Below are positions 14,775 through 23,461 of a stretch of 64,000 nt of DNA, piece after piece. Each line of letters starts with the position of its first letter. Position 1 is the first letter of the stretch. The position numbers and the translations under genes are program-made. The stretch is from Roseivivax isoporae LMG 25204. Lineage in GTDB: Bacteria > Pseudomonadota > Alphaproteobacteria > Rhodobacterales > Rhodobacteraceae. Below the pieces are notes generated by a model. It ran no database searches, had not been told where the DNA came from, and saw only the letters and a list, made by a program, of their open reading frames with translations. The stretch is from the NCBI RefSeq assembly GCF_000521865.1, contig NZ_JAME01000019.1, positions 1 through 64,000 on the forward strand, read 5' to 3'.

Positions 14775-15956
14775 TCAGAGCGCCTTCTGCAGCGCCTCCG
14801 CGAGGTCCGTGCGTTCCCACGAGAACCCGCCGTCGGCATCCGGCTCGCGGCCGAAATGGCCATAGGCCGCGGTCCGCTCGTAGATCGGCCGGTTCAGGTC
14901 GAGATGGGTGCGGATGCCGCGCGGCGTCAGATCCATGACCCGCGGGATCGCCGCCTCGATCGCCTCGGGATCGACGCGGTCGGTGCCGTGCGTGTCGCAG
15001 TAGATCGACAGGGGCCTCGCCACGCCGATGGCGTAGGACAGCTGGATCGTGCAGCGTTCCGCGAGCCCGGCGGCGACCACGTTCTTGGCGAGGTAGCGCG
15101 CGGCATAGGCGGCCGAGCGGTCGACCTTGGACGGGTCCTTGCCTGAGAACGCGCCGCCCCCGTGCGGGGCCGCCCCGCCATAGGTGTCGACGATGATCTT
15201 GCGCCCGGTGAGCCCCGCATCCCCGTCCGGACCGCCGATGACGAAGGTGCCCGTGGGGTTGACCCACCACTCGGTCGTGTCGGTGAACCACTCCGCCGGC
15301 AGCACCTCGCGGATGTAAGGCTCGACGATCGCGCGGATGTCGGCGGAGCTCTGGCTCTCGTCGGCATGCTGGGTCGACAGGACGATCTGCGTCACGCCCA
15401 CGGGCTTTCCGTCCTCGTAGCGCAGGGTCAGCTGCGACTTGGCGTCGGGACGCAGGAGCGGCTCCTTGCCGGATTTCCGCGCCTCGGCGAGCTTGAGCAG
15501 GATCTGGTGCGCGAAGAGGATCGGCGCCGGCATCAGCGCCTCGGTCTCGTTCGTCGCGTAGCCGAACATGATGCCCTGGTCGCCGGCGCCCTCGTCCCGG
15601 CCCGCCTGCCCGGTCACGCCCTGCGCGATGTGGGCGGACTGTTCGTGCAGGTAGTTCGAGATATCGCAGGTGGCGTGGTGGAAGGCATCCTGCTCGTAGC
15701 CGATGTCCTTGATGCAGGCTCGCGCGATCTCGGGGATGCGCTCCATGTAATCCTTGAGCTTGTGCTGGTCGGCGAGCCCGACCTCGCCGCCGATCACCAC
15801 GCGGTTCGTGGTCGCGAAGGTTTCGCAGGCAACCCGGGCGAGCGGCTCCTCGGCGAGCAGCGCGTCGAGGACGGCGTCGGAAATGCGGTCGCAGACCTTG
15901 TCGGGATGCCCCTCCGAAACGGATTCGGAGGTGAAATAGTAGGATTTGCGGGACAT
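14775..15956 (-). CDS. metK: S-adenosylmethionine synthetase
   Basis: 393 residues, full length for MetK. It makes S-adenosylmethionine from methionine and ATP. Visible motifs: [19 protein letters not shown] at the N-terminus, [12 protein letters not shown] (methionine/ATP site) and [19 protein letters not shown]. The start is set at the ATG at 15956: an in-frame ATG at 15968 lies within the riboswitch and its GGAGCA is the ribosome site for the downstream ATG, seven bases away. It is the last gene of the phoH-ybeY-corC-lnt-metK series on this strand, but the riboswitch gives it separate control. Confidence 0.97.
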   Translation of the reverse strand: MSRKSYYFTSESVSEGHPDKVCDRISDAVLDALLAEEPLARVACETFATTNRVVIGGEVGLADQHKLKDYMERIPEIARACIKDIGYEQDAFHHATCDISNYLHEQSAHIAQGVTGQAGRDEGAGDQGIMFGYATNETEALMPAPILFAHQILLKLAEARKSGKEPLLRPDAKSQLTLRYEDGKPVGVTQIVLSTQHADESQSSADIRAIVEPYIREVLPAEWFTDTTEWWVNPTGTFVIGGPDGDAGLTGRKIIVDTYGGAAPHGGGAFSGKDPSKVDRSAAYAARYLAKNVVAAGLAERCTIQLSYAIGVARPLSIYCDTHGTDRVDPEAIEAAIPRVMDLTPRGIRTHLDLNRPIYERTAAYGHFGREPDADGGFSWERTDLAEALQKAL

Positions 15957-15960
15957 TGAG

Positions 15961-16005
15961 TGCTCCATTGGATAACGCTGCCACGCCAGGAAGCCGTTGT
16001 GACAG
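15961..16005 (-). ncRNA. SAM/SAH riboswitch upstream of metK
   Basis: Minus-strand RNA reads CUGUCAC, then AACGGCUUCCUGGC, then GUGGCAG and, after a short spacer, AAUGGAGCA. CUGUCAC pairs with GUGGCAG over seven positions (one G.U). The core CACAACGGCUUCCUGGCGUG and the 3' GGAGCA match the SAM/SAH riboswitch as I recall it, an element known only in front of metK in Rhodobacterales. The terminal GGAG is the metK ribosome site, which forms a pseudoknot with the aptamer when ligand is bound, so high SAM should block translation. Match is by memory of the consensus, not by a covariance search. Confidence 0.88.
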
Positions 16006-16009
16006 GTCT

Positions 16010-16029
16010 GTGGCCGCCCTTGCGGCCAC
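16010..16029. terminator. Hairpin between lnt and the metK riboswitch
   Basis: GTGGCCGC (16010-16017) and GCGGCCAC (16022-16029) form a perfect eight-pair stem with loop CCTT. It lies 36 bases after the lnt stop and directly before the riboswitch. It may end lnt transcripts or insulate the metK leader; no T-run follows. Confidence 0.45.
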
Positions 16030-16065
16030 CGTGACGCGTCTGCCTAGACCGGGGCCCCGACAGCG

Positions 16066-17577
16066 TCAACGCGAAAGCTTGCGCCGCCGACCGGGCGAAA
16101 CCGCGCCGGCGAGGGCCGCGAGCAGGATCGCCAGCGCCGCGGGCAGGTCGCCGCTTCGTGCATAGGGCGTGGGCGGCAGCGGCGGCGGCAGGCGGTGGTC
16201 CAGGTGACCGGCCTCGCCAAGGGGCAGCGACGCCAGCACCCTGCCGCCGCCGTCGATCACCGCAGAGACGCCGGTATTGGCCGCGCGCAGCATCGGCAGC
16301 CCCTGCTCGATCGCCCGCATGCGCGCCTGCGCGAGGTGCTGGTAGGGGCCCGACCACGTGCCGAACCACGCGTCGTTCGTCAGCTGCAGCAGCATGCCGG
16401 GCCGCTCCGGCGCGCCGCCCACGTCCTGCGGAAAGACCGCCTCGTAGCAGATGAGCGGCAGCGCGCGGCCGAGCGATCCGAGGTCCATCAGCCGCGGACC
16501 GGGCCCGGGCGTGTAGCCGCCCTCGGCCCGCGCGGCGAGCCCGGAGACGTTGATGTGCCGGAAGAGCCAGCGCGCCGGCATGTATTCCCCGAAGGGCACG
16601 AGGTGGTGCTTGTCGTAGACGTCGCGCACCTGTCCGCCGGGGCCCAGCACGTAGGCGGAATTGTAGTAGCGGCCGCCCTCCTCGCGCTGGATGCCGATGA
16701 CCACGGGCGCGCCGCGGGCGGCGTCCGCGATGATCTCGTTCGCCTGCCCCGCATTGTCGAGCAGCATGGGCAGCGCAGTCTCCGACCAGACGATCAGGTC
16801 GGGGCGCTCGGGGCCCGCGGCGGTCGCATCCACCTGGCGACGGAAGAAGATGGGCACGAGTTCGCTCTGCCACTTCTCGTCCTGCGGCGCGTTGGGCTGC
16901 ACGAGCCGCACGACCGGCCGGCCGTCGAGATCCGCCGCGGGCGGCGCGAGGAGCGCCCCGCCGCCGAGGAGCGCGGCGCCGGCCATGGCCACGGCCGCGC
17001 CTGCGCGCCAGTCGCGCGCGAGGACGGCGCGCGCGCCCCCCCACGCGGCGGCGAGCGTGACGAGCGTCAGGCCGTGCGGCCCGAGAAGCGCGGCCCAATG
17101 CGCGGCGGGCGTCGGCGTCCAGACATAGCCCACGAGGCCCCAGGGAAATCCGGTCAGCACGTAGGCACGCGCAAGTTCAGCCAGCGCCCAGAACGGCACG
17201 ATGCGCCAGCCGCCGCCCAGGCGCGCCGCCGCCCAGAACGCCGCCGCCCAGAAAAGCGCGAGCCCGCCGGACAGGCCGAGAAGGCCGAAGGGCGCCATCC
17301 AGCCGGTGACGGCCGCGTCGATCAGGAACGGCTCGACGATCCAGGCCATGGAGACGGCGAAATAGCCCGCGCCGAACGCCCAGCCGGTCCAGCCCGCCCG
17401 CCCGGGATGCATCGCCCCGGCAAGCAGGACCAACGCGCCCACGAGCCCCGCGAGTGCGACCGGCCAGAGGTCGAAGGGCGCCTGGCCCGAGGCAAAGGCC
17501 GCGCCGCAGAGTGCCGCCGCGAGCGGACGGGCCAGTCTGCGGACGCGGCGCTCCGACGCCAGCGCGGCGTCAGCCAT
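16066..17577 (-). CDS. lnt: Apolipoprotein N-acyltransferase
   Basis: 503 residues. Lnt transfers the third acyl chain to the N-terminal cysteine of lipoproteins in the inner membrane. Several N-terminal transmembrane helices (for example WPVALAGLVGALVLLAGAM) precede a nitrilase-type domain with catalytic Glu in WSETALP, Lys in YDKHHLVPFGEYMP and Cys in LICYEAVFP. A last helix near the C-terminus (ALAILLAALAGAV) is as expected. Its start overlaps the end of the corC-like gene by eight bases, so the two are translationally linked. It would serve the lipoproteins seen at 20242 and 37621. Confidence 0.96.
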   Translation of the reverse strand: MADAALASERRVRRLARPLAAALCGAAFASGQAPFDLWPVALAGLVGALVLLAGAMHPGRAGWTGWAFGAGYFAVSMAWIVEPFLIDAAVTGWMAPFGLLGLSGGLALFWAAAFWAAARLGGGWRIVPFWALAELARAYVLTGFPWGLVGYVWTPTPAAHWAALLGPHGLTLVTLAAAWGGARAVLARDWRAGAAVAMAGAALLGGGALLAPPAADLDGRPVVRLVQPNAPQDEKWQSELVPIFFRRQVDATAAGPERPDLIVWSETALPMLLDNAGQANEIIADAARGAPVVIGIQREEGGRYYNSAYVLGPGGQVRDVYDKHHLVPFGEYMPARWLFRHINVSGLAARAEGGYTPGPGPRLMDLGSLGRALPLICYEAVFPQDVGGAPERPGMLLQLTNDAWFGTWSGPYQHLAQARMRAIEQGLPMLRAANTGVSAVIDGGGRVLASLPLGEAGHLDHRLPPPLPPTPYARSGDLPAALAILLAALAGAVSPGRRRKLSR

Positions 17578-18535
17578 GGTCCGGGTGGACGGCTCCCGCG
17601 GCGCGTCCGGTCAGCGCGCCGGTCCCGGTCGCGCCGGGCAGCCGCACGCGCAGCCGCTTGATCCGGCGCGGATCGGCGTCGACCACCTCGAATTCCAGCC
17701 CGTCGGGATGCGGCACGACCTCGCCGCGGGCCGGCACGTGGCCCGCCAGCATGAAGACCAGCCCGCCCAGCGTGTCGATCTCCTCGGGGTCGATGTCCTC
17801 GTCGTCGGTCAGCTTGCGCCCGATCGCCGCCTCGAATTCCTCGAGCGGCGTCTTGGCGAGCGCGAGATAGCAGCCCGAGCGTTCCTGGGTGAAGTTCTCG
17901 GCCTCGTCGGTGTCGTGCTCGTCCTCGATCTGGCCGATGACCTGTTCGATCAGATCCTCGATCGTCACGAGCCCGTCCACGCCGCCATATTCGTCGATCA
18001 CCAGCGCCATGTGCCGACGTTCGGTCTGCATCTTGGTGAGCAGCACGCCGATCGGCATCGAGGGCGGCACGAAAAGCAGCGGCCGCAGGATGCGCTTGAG
18101 GTTGAAACGGGTGTCGCGCCCGTTGAAGCCATGCTTCAGCGCGAAGTCCTTGAGGTGCGCGAGGCCGACGGGAGTGTCGAGCGTGCCGGAATACACCGGC
18201 AAGCGGGTCATCCCGCTCTCGCGGAAGACCTGAACGAGGTCGTCCCGGGTGATCGTGTCCGGAACCGCCACGATGTCGGCCTTGGGGATGGACACATCCT
18301 CCACCCGCATCCGGCGGAGGTTCAGGAGGCCCGGCGCGCCCTGCACGCCCGTCATCCCCCCGTGTCCGTTCATCTTCTCCTCGTCGTCGTCCTCCGACGA
18401 TCCGAAGCTGAAGAAGCGTCTGAAGAAGCCACCCTCTGCGGGGTTCTGCTCTTCGTCCTGGTTCGTCTCGGGCGCGCTGTGCGCTGCCGTAGACGAATCG
18501 TCGCTGTCGCCCATCTGTGTCGTGAACCCTGTCAT
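17570..18535 (-). CDS. corC: CorC/HlyC-type CBS-domain transporter-associated protein
   Basis: 321 residues. An acidic N-terminal tail with EDDDEEK is followed by two CBS domains (MRVEDVSIPKADIVAVP with SGMTRLPVYSGT; then MALVIDEYGGVDGLVTIEDLIEQVIG) and a C-terminal CorC_HlyC domain (LGGLVFMLAGHVPARGE and VVDADPRRIKRLRVR). It lacks the membrane domain of full-length CNNM proteins, as in the short alphaproteobacterial form beside ybeY. The role is linked to magnesium/cobalt handling and is not proven here. It overlaps lnt by eight bases. Confidence 0.9.
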   Translation of the reverse strand: MTGFTTQMGDSDDSSTAAHSAPETNQDEEQNPAEGGFFRRFFSFGSSEDDDEEKMNGHGGMTGVQGAPGLLNLRRMRVEDVSIPKADIVAVPDTITRDDLVQVFRESGMTRLPVYSGTLDTPVGLAHLKDFALKHGFNGRDTRFNLKRILRPLLFVPPSMPIGVLLTKMQTERRHMALVIDEYGGVDGLVTIEDLIEQVIGQIEDEHDTDEAENFTQERSGCYLALAKTPLEEFEAAIGRKLTDDEDIDPEEIDTLGGLVFMLAGHVPARGEVVPHPDGLEFEVVDADPRRIKRLRVRLPGATGTGALTGRAAGAVHPDHG

Positions 18536-18577
18536 TCTACGGGCCGTTCGGCCCAGTCAGTCCGGAAGCGCAGTTCC

Positions 18578-19093
18578 TTACGCACCGTCACGCGGCGCAT
18601 ATGGGTCCTCCACCCCCAGTTCGGCAAGTATGGCAGCCTCGGTCGTTTCCATCAACGTCGCGTCGCCATCCCGTTCGTGGTCATAGCCCAGAAGATGGAG
18701 CGTTCCGTGAACGACAAGGTGCGTCACGTGATCCGCAAGCGGTTTTCCGCCGATCTCTGCCTCGCGGAGGCAGGTGTCGTATGCGATGGCGATGTCCCCC
18801 AGTTCGGCCGGGCCGTGCGGCCCGCCGGGCTCGGGCCGCGCCGGCGCACCGCCGTCCGCCTCGGCAAATAGCTCCTCCGCCGGCCAGCTCAGCACGTTCG
18901 TCGGCTGGGGTTTGCCGCGAAAAGTGCCATTCAGCTCGGCGATGCGCGCGTCGTCGCAGCCGAGGACCGCGATCTCGAAGCCCGCGGGATCGAGGCCCAG
19001 ATGCGCCAGCGCCGCCACCGCGGCACGTTCCGAAAGCCGGTCGAGCCCCGCCGCGTCCCAGCGGGGATCCTCGATGACGGTGTCGGTCAGCAT
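18578..19093 (-). CDS. ybeY: rRNA maturation endoribonuclease YbeY
   Basis: 171 residues. The zinc site HGTLHLLGYDH has the H-x3-H-x5-H arrangement of YbeY; ahead of it LNGTFRGKPQPTNVLSWPAEE is the conserved substrate-binding strand. YbeY takes part in 16S rRNA 3' maturation and ribosome quality control. It starts 16 bases after the phoH stop in the conserved phoH-ybeY-corC order. An in-frame GTG one codon upstream is less likely. A Gly/Pro-rich insertion (ADGGAPARPEPGGPHG) is longer than in E. coli. Confidence 0.95.
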   Translation of the reverse strand: MLTDTVIEDPRWDAAGLDRLSERAAVAALAHLGLDPAGFEIAVLGCDDARIAELNGTFRGKPQPTNVLSWPAEELFAEADGGAPARPEPGGPHGPAELGDIAIAYDTCLREAEIGGKPLADHVTHLVVHGTLHLLGYDHERDGDATLMETTEAAILAELGVEDPYAPRDGA

Positions 19094-19109
19094 CACGCGC
19101 GCCGGCGCC

Positions 19110-20087
19110 TCACGCCGTGCCCTCCGCGTCGCGGTCGTAGGCCTCGATGATTGCGGCCACCAGCGGGTGGCGCACCACGTCGCGCGCGGTGAAGTAGTTG
19201 AACGCGATGCGCGGCACGTCCTTCAGCAGGCGCTCGGCATCGGCGAGGCCCGAGGGCACGCCGCGCGGCAGGTCGACCTGCGTGCGGTCGCCGGTGATGA
19301 CCATGCGCGAGCCTTCGCCGAGACGGGTCAGGAACATCTTCATCTGCATCGACGTGGCGTTCTGCGCCTCGTCGAGCACCACGAAGGCGTTCGACAGCGT
19401 CCGCCCGCGCATGAAGGCCAGAGGCGCGATCTCGACCTGCTTCTCCTCCATCATCCGCGCCAGCATCTTGCCCGGCATGAAGTCGTTCAGCGCGTCGTAG
19501 AGCGGCTGCATGTAGGGGTCGACCTTCTCCTTCATGTCGCCGGGCAGGAAGCCCAGCCGCTCGCCCGCCTCGACCGCGGGGCGCGACAGGATGATGCGGT
19601 CGACCTGGCCGTGGATGAACATGTTCACGCCGACGGCGACCGCGAGGTAGGTCTTGCCGGTGCCCGCGGGCCCGATGCCGAAGCAGAGCTCGTTCTGGTA
19701 GAGCGCCCGAACATAGGCCTTCTGCGCCTCGGTGCGCGGCTCGACCAGCTTCTTGCGGGTCTTGATCTCGAGCGGCGAGGACCCGAACATGTCGAGCTGG
19801 TCGTCGGGCACGGGCGCGGCCGACACGCGGAACTCGCGGTCGATGTCGCCCTGCCCCACGCTCTTGCCCTGCTCGAGCCGCTGGTAGAGTGCCGACAGCA
19901 CCTCCTGCGCCTCGTGCTGGGCGTCGGGTTCGCCGTGGATCATCAGCACGTTGCCGCGGCGCAGGATCTGCACGCCGAGACGCGTCTCGATGTCCGTGAG
20001 GTTCCGGTCGAACTCTCCGCAGAGCTCGATCAGAAGCCGGTTGTCGGGAAATTCAAGGACGGCTTCGCTGAGGGTGCCTGTGCTCAC
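19110..20087 (-). CDS. phoH: PhoH family ATPase (PhoH-like/YbeZ)
   Basis: 325 residues from a GTG at 20087 with GGAG seven bases upstream; the open frame runs further but upstream translation has no PhoH likeness. An N-terminal KH-like part (LLIELCGEFDRNLTDIETRLGV and GNVLMIHGE) precedes the ATPase with Walker A GIGPAGTGKTYLA and Walker B NAFVVLDEAQNA, and the motif ITGDRTQVDLP. YbeZ works with YbeY in RNA processing. It leads the phoH-ybeY-corC-lnt cluster. Confidence 0.95.
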   Translation of the reverse strand: MSTGTLSEAVLEFPDNRLLIELCGEFDRNLTDIETRLGVQILRRGNVLMIHGEPDAQHEAQEVLSALYQRLEQGKSVGQGDIDREFRVSAAPVPDDQLDMFGSSPLEIKTRKKLVEPRTEAQKAYVRALYQNELCFGIGPAGTGKTYLAVAVGVNMFIHGQVDRIILSRPAVEAGERLGFLPGDMKEKVDPYMQPLYDALNDFMPGKMLARMMEEKQVEIAPLAFMRGRTLSNAFVVLDEAQNATSMQMKMFLTRLGEGSRMVITGDRTQVDLPRGVPSGLADAERLLKDVPRIAFNYFTARDVVRHPLVAAIIEAYDRDAEGTA

Positions 20088-20180
20088 ACGTGTCTCCGGT
20101 TCCGGGCCTTCGGCCTCAAGGTGGCGTTGACGGCGCCGATAGGCAAGGCGCGCCGGCCGCGCGTTGCCCTTCGGGCAGGC

Positions 20181-20200
20181 AAAAAGGGCCGCGCGGGGCC
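20181..20200 (-). terminator. Probable intrinsic terminator after the lipoprotein gene
   Basis: On the minus strand GGCC-CCGCGC-GGCC-CTTTTT: a short GC stem followed by five T, about 40 bases after the stop of the lipoprotein gene at 20242. It would separate that gene from phoH. The neighbouring TGCCCTTCGGGCA (20165-20177) is a second small hairpin. Confidence 0.45.
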
Positions 20201-20241
20201 ACGCGTGCAAGGCCCTGCAGCGCGTATGGGCATCCGTCCCC

Positions 20242-20553
20242 TCAGAGCGGGTCGCCGATGACCGAGGTGGACCCGCCCTTGAAGTCGCCGACGACGGTGT
20301 TGGGCGGCGCGATCCCCGAGCAGACGGGCTTGCCGTACTTGTCGAGTCGCTGCGAGAGGTAGCCCTCGACCCCGTCGTCGATGATCCAGTGGTCGCAGCC
20401 GTTCGGATCGATCCAGATGCCGGCCTGCATGTCGGCGAGGTCGTCGCGGTCGAAGAAGTTGCGATCCTGGCTCTTGTCGGGCCCGATCGGCGTGTCGCAG
20501 GCCGCGAGTGCGCCCAGGGCCGCGAGCGCCAGGGCCAGTCGTGCATGGATCAT
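20242..20553 (-). CDS. Small lipoprotein sharing a domain with its upstream neighbour
   Basis: 103 residues. A lipoprotein signal ends in LAAC with lipidated Cys19. The mature part contains GIWIDPNGCDHWIIDDGVEGYL and a closing KPVC, nearly identical in pattern to GIWVDPDGCEHWVMDDGVEGYM...IPVC in the gene just upstream, so the two are tandem relatives. Two cysteines per copy could pair as a disulfide. GGGGGA lies seven bases before the ATG at 20553. Location: periplasmic face of a membrane. Function not known. Confidence 0.75.
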   Translation of the reverse strand: MIHARLALALAALGALAACDTPIGPDKSQDRNFFDRDDLADMQAGIWIDPNGCDHWIIDDGVEGYLSQRLDKYGKPVCSGIAPPNTVVGDFKGGSTSVIGDPL

Positions 20554-20570
20554 GGTGCTGTCCCCCGGGA

Positions 20571-21173
20571 TCACTGGATGCAGATGATTTCGACGCGGCG
20601 GTTCTTCGCCATGCCCTCGTGCGTGCCGTTGGTGGCGACCGGCATGCGCTCGCCGTAGCCGCGCACGTCGACGATGTTGGCGCCGACCGCGCGGCCCACC
20701 GCGGCGACCGCGTTCGCCCGGTTGTAGCTCAGCCGCATGTTGTAGGCGTCCGACGCGCGGCTGTCGGTGTGTCCCGCCACGACGAAGGCCGCCGCCGTCG
20801 AGGACGCGAAGAACTGCGCCAGCCGCTGCTGGCCGGCCCTGCTGATGCGGTACTTGTCGGTGGCGAAGAACTGGTCGGTGTTCATGACCCCGCAGACGTT
20901 CTGCCGGCGGCAGACGGGGATGCCGTCGCGGGTGACGTGCGGGCTCATGTAGCCTTCGACGCCGTCGTCCATCACCCAGTGCTCGCAGCCGTCCGGATCG
21001 ACCCAGATGCCCGGAATGTAGGTCTCGGTCCGCGGGGTGCGGTCCTGCGTCGAGATCACCGCGCCCGCGCCGGGCGCCTCGGCCGCGACGGGCATCGCGA
21101 GGGCGGCAGAAGCGAGCGCGGCAGCGACGGCAGCCACCGTCCTGCGCACCGATCCGGAGAAGTCTTGCACCAC
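20571..21173 (-). CDS. OmpA-family protein with N-terminal cysteine/tryptophan domain
   Basis: 200 residues. A signal peptide (VAAALASAALAMPVAAEA) leads into the shared domain (GIWVDPDGCEHWVMDDG near residues 54-70, IPVC near 87) and then an OmpA C-terminal peptidoglycan-binding domain: FFATDKYRISRAGQQRLAQF, VVAGHTDSRASDAYNMRLSYNRA and GYGERMPVATN ending NRRVEIICIQ. OmpA domains hold the outer membrane to peptidoglycan. The 18-base spacing to the lipoprotein gene suggests one operon. The role of the shared domain is unknown. Confidence 0.85.
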   Translation of the reverse strand: MVQDFSGSVRRTVAAVAAALASAALAMPVAAEAPGAGAVISTQDRTPRTETYIPGIWVDPDGCEHWVMDDGVEGYMSPHVTRDGIPVCRRQNVCGVMNTDQFFATDKYRISRAGQQRLAQFFASSTAAAFVVAGHTDSRASDAYNMRLSYNRANAVAAVGRAVGANIVDVRGYGERMPVATNGTHEGMAKNRRVEIICIQ

Positions 21174-21605
21174 CTGTCCTGTCCCTCGTTACCTGTCCGT
21201 GCGCGACCGACGTCGCCGCCGCAGCGCGGCTTCGGGACGTCCCGCCCGGCTGCCCGCGACGGTCCCGGTCACGAAAAGTCTACCAAGTAAATTGCGCCTG
21301 TGAAGCCAAAAACCACCGCATCTTGTGGTCCACAGCTGCGCACGCACCGACTCGCACGAGGGGCGGCAGGACGGACGCACGCAGCCGGTCTGTCGCCGCC
21401 GCCGCAACAATGCCGCATTCCGGGCGCCACGGATGCCTGCAGGGCAACAGAATCCGAAAAGACTTGGGCAGGATTGCGGCGGCGGCTACGATGCGGATCG
21501 TGCCCGTGGGGAGGACATGCCACGAGCCCGGCCCGTCCGGTCGGCCCGGCGCCATGTCCGGGGTCGTGTGAAGAGCCTTCCGCTCGCCAGAAAAGGATAC
21601 GCGGT
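21174..21605. other. Divergent intergenic region, no gene seen
   Basis: 432 bases between two divergently transcribed exported-protein genes. Open frames occur on both strands but lack ribosome sites and family likeness. The region contains a direct repeat of GGATTGC/GGCGGC-type sequence and should hold both promoters; no clear -35/-10 pair stands out. Confidence 0.4.
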
Positions 21606-21956
21606 ATGAAGAAGTTTGCAATTGTGCTGGCGGTCGCGTCGGGTCTTGCCGCGCCGGTCGCGGCGGACCACAAGCACCATCATCATGGACATCACGGGGA
21701 CGACATCAGCCGTTTCCAGGGCGGCACGATCATCGTGAGCTGCTTCCGCGGCCCGTGGAACGACGTGATCTGGGACCGGCCGAATTCCAAGTTCGTCGAC
21801 AGCCTCGTGGCCATCGGCTACGACTTCCCGACCGCGCACGCGGTGGCGGAACGGGTCTGCCGCGACGACCGGCTGGTGAACAATCCCGAGGGCCTGAAGT
21901 CGGAGATGCGTCGCATCTACTACGACGCGCGTTCGCGCAAGACGCTCGGCCACTGA
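21606..21956 (+). CDS. Secreted small protein with histidine-rich N-terminus
   Basis: 116 residues. Signal peptide KKFAIVLAVASGLAAPVAA is cut before DHKHHHHGHHGDD, a histidine cluster likely to bind metal. The rest (GGTIIVSCFRGPWNDVIWDRPN, then FVDSLVAIGYDFPTAHAVAERVCRD) is a conserved-looking soluble domain with two cysteines that I do not recognise. AAAGGA lies eight bases before the ATG. It faces away from the OmpA-family gene. A periplasmic metal role is plausible but unproven. Confidence 0.7.
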   Translation: MKKFAIVLAVASGLAAPVAADHKHHHHGHHGDDISRFQGGTIIVSCFRGPWNDVIWDRPNSKFVDSLVAIGYDFPTAHAVAERVCRDDRLVNNPEGLKSEMRRIYYDARSRKTLGH

Positions 21957-22002
21957 TCGCTGCACGAGGGCCGGCCGGCGACGCCCGGGCGGCCCATCGG
22001 GC

Positions 22003-23328
22003 TCAGACCAGCGCGCCCGTCAGCGAATTGGGCCCGCTCGCCGTGATCCGGACCCGCCGGAGGTCGCCCGGAGCCACCGTGCCCTGCGCATCGGCCACGT
22101 GGACCGCGTGCAGGTAGTCGGACTTTCCGACCATCTGTCCCGGCATCCGGCCCGGCTTCTCGAACAGCACGCCGACCTCGCGGCCGACCATCGCGTCCTG
22201 AAGCGCGCGCTGCTGCCGCGACAGGAGCGCCTGCAGCCGCTGCAGGCGCTCGGCCTTCACGTCCTCGGGCACCTGGTCGCGCTCGGCCGCGGGCGTGCCC
22301 GGCCGGGTCGAGTACTTGAACGAGAAGGCCGAGCCGTATTCCACCGCCGCGATCAGGTCGAGCGTGGCCTGGAAATCCGCCTCCGTCTCCTCGGGAAAGC
22401 CCACGATGAAGTCGCCCGACAGGTGCAGGTCCGGACGCGCCGCGCGCAGCCGCTCGATCACCCGCAGGTAGCTGTCGGCGGTATGGTTGCGGTTCATGCG
22501 CTTGAGGATCCGGTCCGACCCCGCCTGCACCGGCAGGTGAAGGTACGGCATGAGCTTGTCGCAATCGCCATGCGCCGCGATCAGGTCATCGTCCATGTCG
22601 TTCGGATGCGAGGTGGTGAAGCGGATGCGCTCGAGCCCGTCGATCTCCGCGAGACCGCGGATCAGCCGTGCAAGCGACCAGTCGCCGCCGGGCCCCGCGC
22701 CGTGATAGGCGTTCACGTTCTGCCCGAGCAGCGTGATCTCGCGCACCCCGCGCTCGACGAGGTCGCGCGCCTCGGACATGACCTGCGCGACCGGACGCGA
22801 CATCTCGGCCCCACGGGTATAGGGAACCACGCAGAAGGCGCAGAACTTGTCGCAGCCTTCCTGCACCGTCAGGAACGCCGTCGGTCCCCGCGCGGCCTTG
22901 GGCCGCGATCCCATGCGGGCGAACTTGTCCTCCTCGGGAAAGTCGGTGTCGACCGCCCGCGCGCCGCCGCGCGCCTGACCCACGAGATCCGGAAGGCGGT
23001 GGTAGCTCTGCGGTCCGACCACGAGGTCGACGAGCGGCTGCCGGCGCAGGATCTCCTCGCCCTCGGCCTGCGCCACACAGCCCGCGACGCCGATGCGCAG
23101 GTCGGGTCGCGCGGCCTTCAGCTCCTTGTAGCGGCCAAGCTCGGAATAGACCTTCTCGGCCGCCTTCTCGCGGATGTGGCAGGTGTTCAGCAGGATGAGA
23201 TCCGCGTCCTCGGCCGTGTCGGTGGCCACGTAGCCCTCGCCCGCGAGCGCCTCGGACATGCGTTCGCTGTCGTAGACGTTCATCTGGCAGCCGTAGGTCT
23301 TGACGAACAGCTTCTTCGGGTCGGCCAT
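22003..23328 (-). CDS. miaB: tRNA-2-methylthio-N6-isopentenyladenosine methylthiotransferase
   Basis: 441 residues, full length. MiaB is a radical-SAM enzyme adding a methylthio group to A37 of tRNAs reading UNN codons. Domains: N-terminal UPF0004 with three iron-sulfur cysteines ([28 protein letters not shown]), radical-SAM motif [11 protein letters not shown], and a TRAM domain at the C-terminus ([14 protein letters not shown] to [17 protein letters not shown]). The open frame extends upstream, but [14 protein letters not shown] at 23328 is the natural start. It sits upstream of phoH with two envelope genes between. Confidence 0.96.
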   Translation of the reverse strand: MADPKKLFVKTYGCQMNVYDSERMSEALAGEGYVATDTAEDADLILLNTCHIREKAAEKVYSELGRYKELKAARPDLRIGVAGCVAQAEGEEILRRQPLVDLVVGPQSYHRLPDLVGQARGGARAVDTDFPEEDKFARMGSRPKAARGPTAFLTVQEGCDKFCAFCVVPYTRGAEMSRPVAQVMSEARDLVERGVREITLLGQNVNAYHGAGPGGDWSLARLIRGLAEIDGLERIRFTTSHPNDMDDDLIAAHGDCDKLMPYLHLPVQAGSDRILKRMNRNHTADSYLRVIERLRAARPDLHLSGDFIVGFPEETEADFQATLDLIAAVEYGSAFSFKYSTRPGTPAAERDQVPEDVKAERLQRLQALLSRQQRALQDAMVGREVGVLFEKPGRMPGQMVGKSDYLHAVHVADAQGTVAPGDLRRVRITASGPNSLTGALV

Positions 23329-23461
23329 GGCGCGGCGCCTCCGGTCCGGGTCGGAACATGCGACGGGATGTCGAGCGCGGCCTATACCGCAGAAGGCGCG
23401 AGGCTTGCAATGCACGCCGTCTTCACGGATCGTGCCGCAAAAGGCGGGCGTGACGGGCAAC

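Noticed and set aside
15957-15968. Upstream ATG for metK (adding MEHS)
   Set aside because: These bases form the 3' part of the riboswitch and include the GGAG that serves the ATG at 15956.
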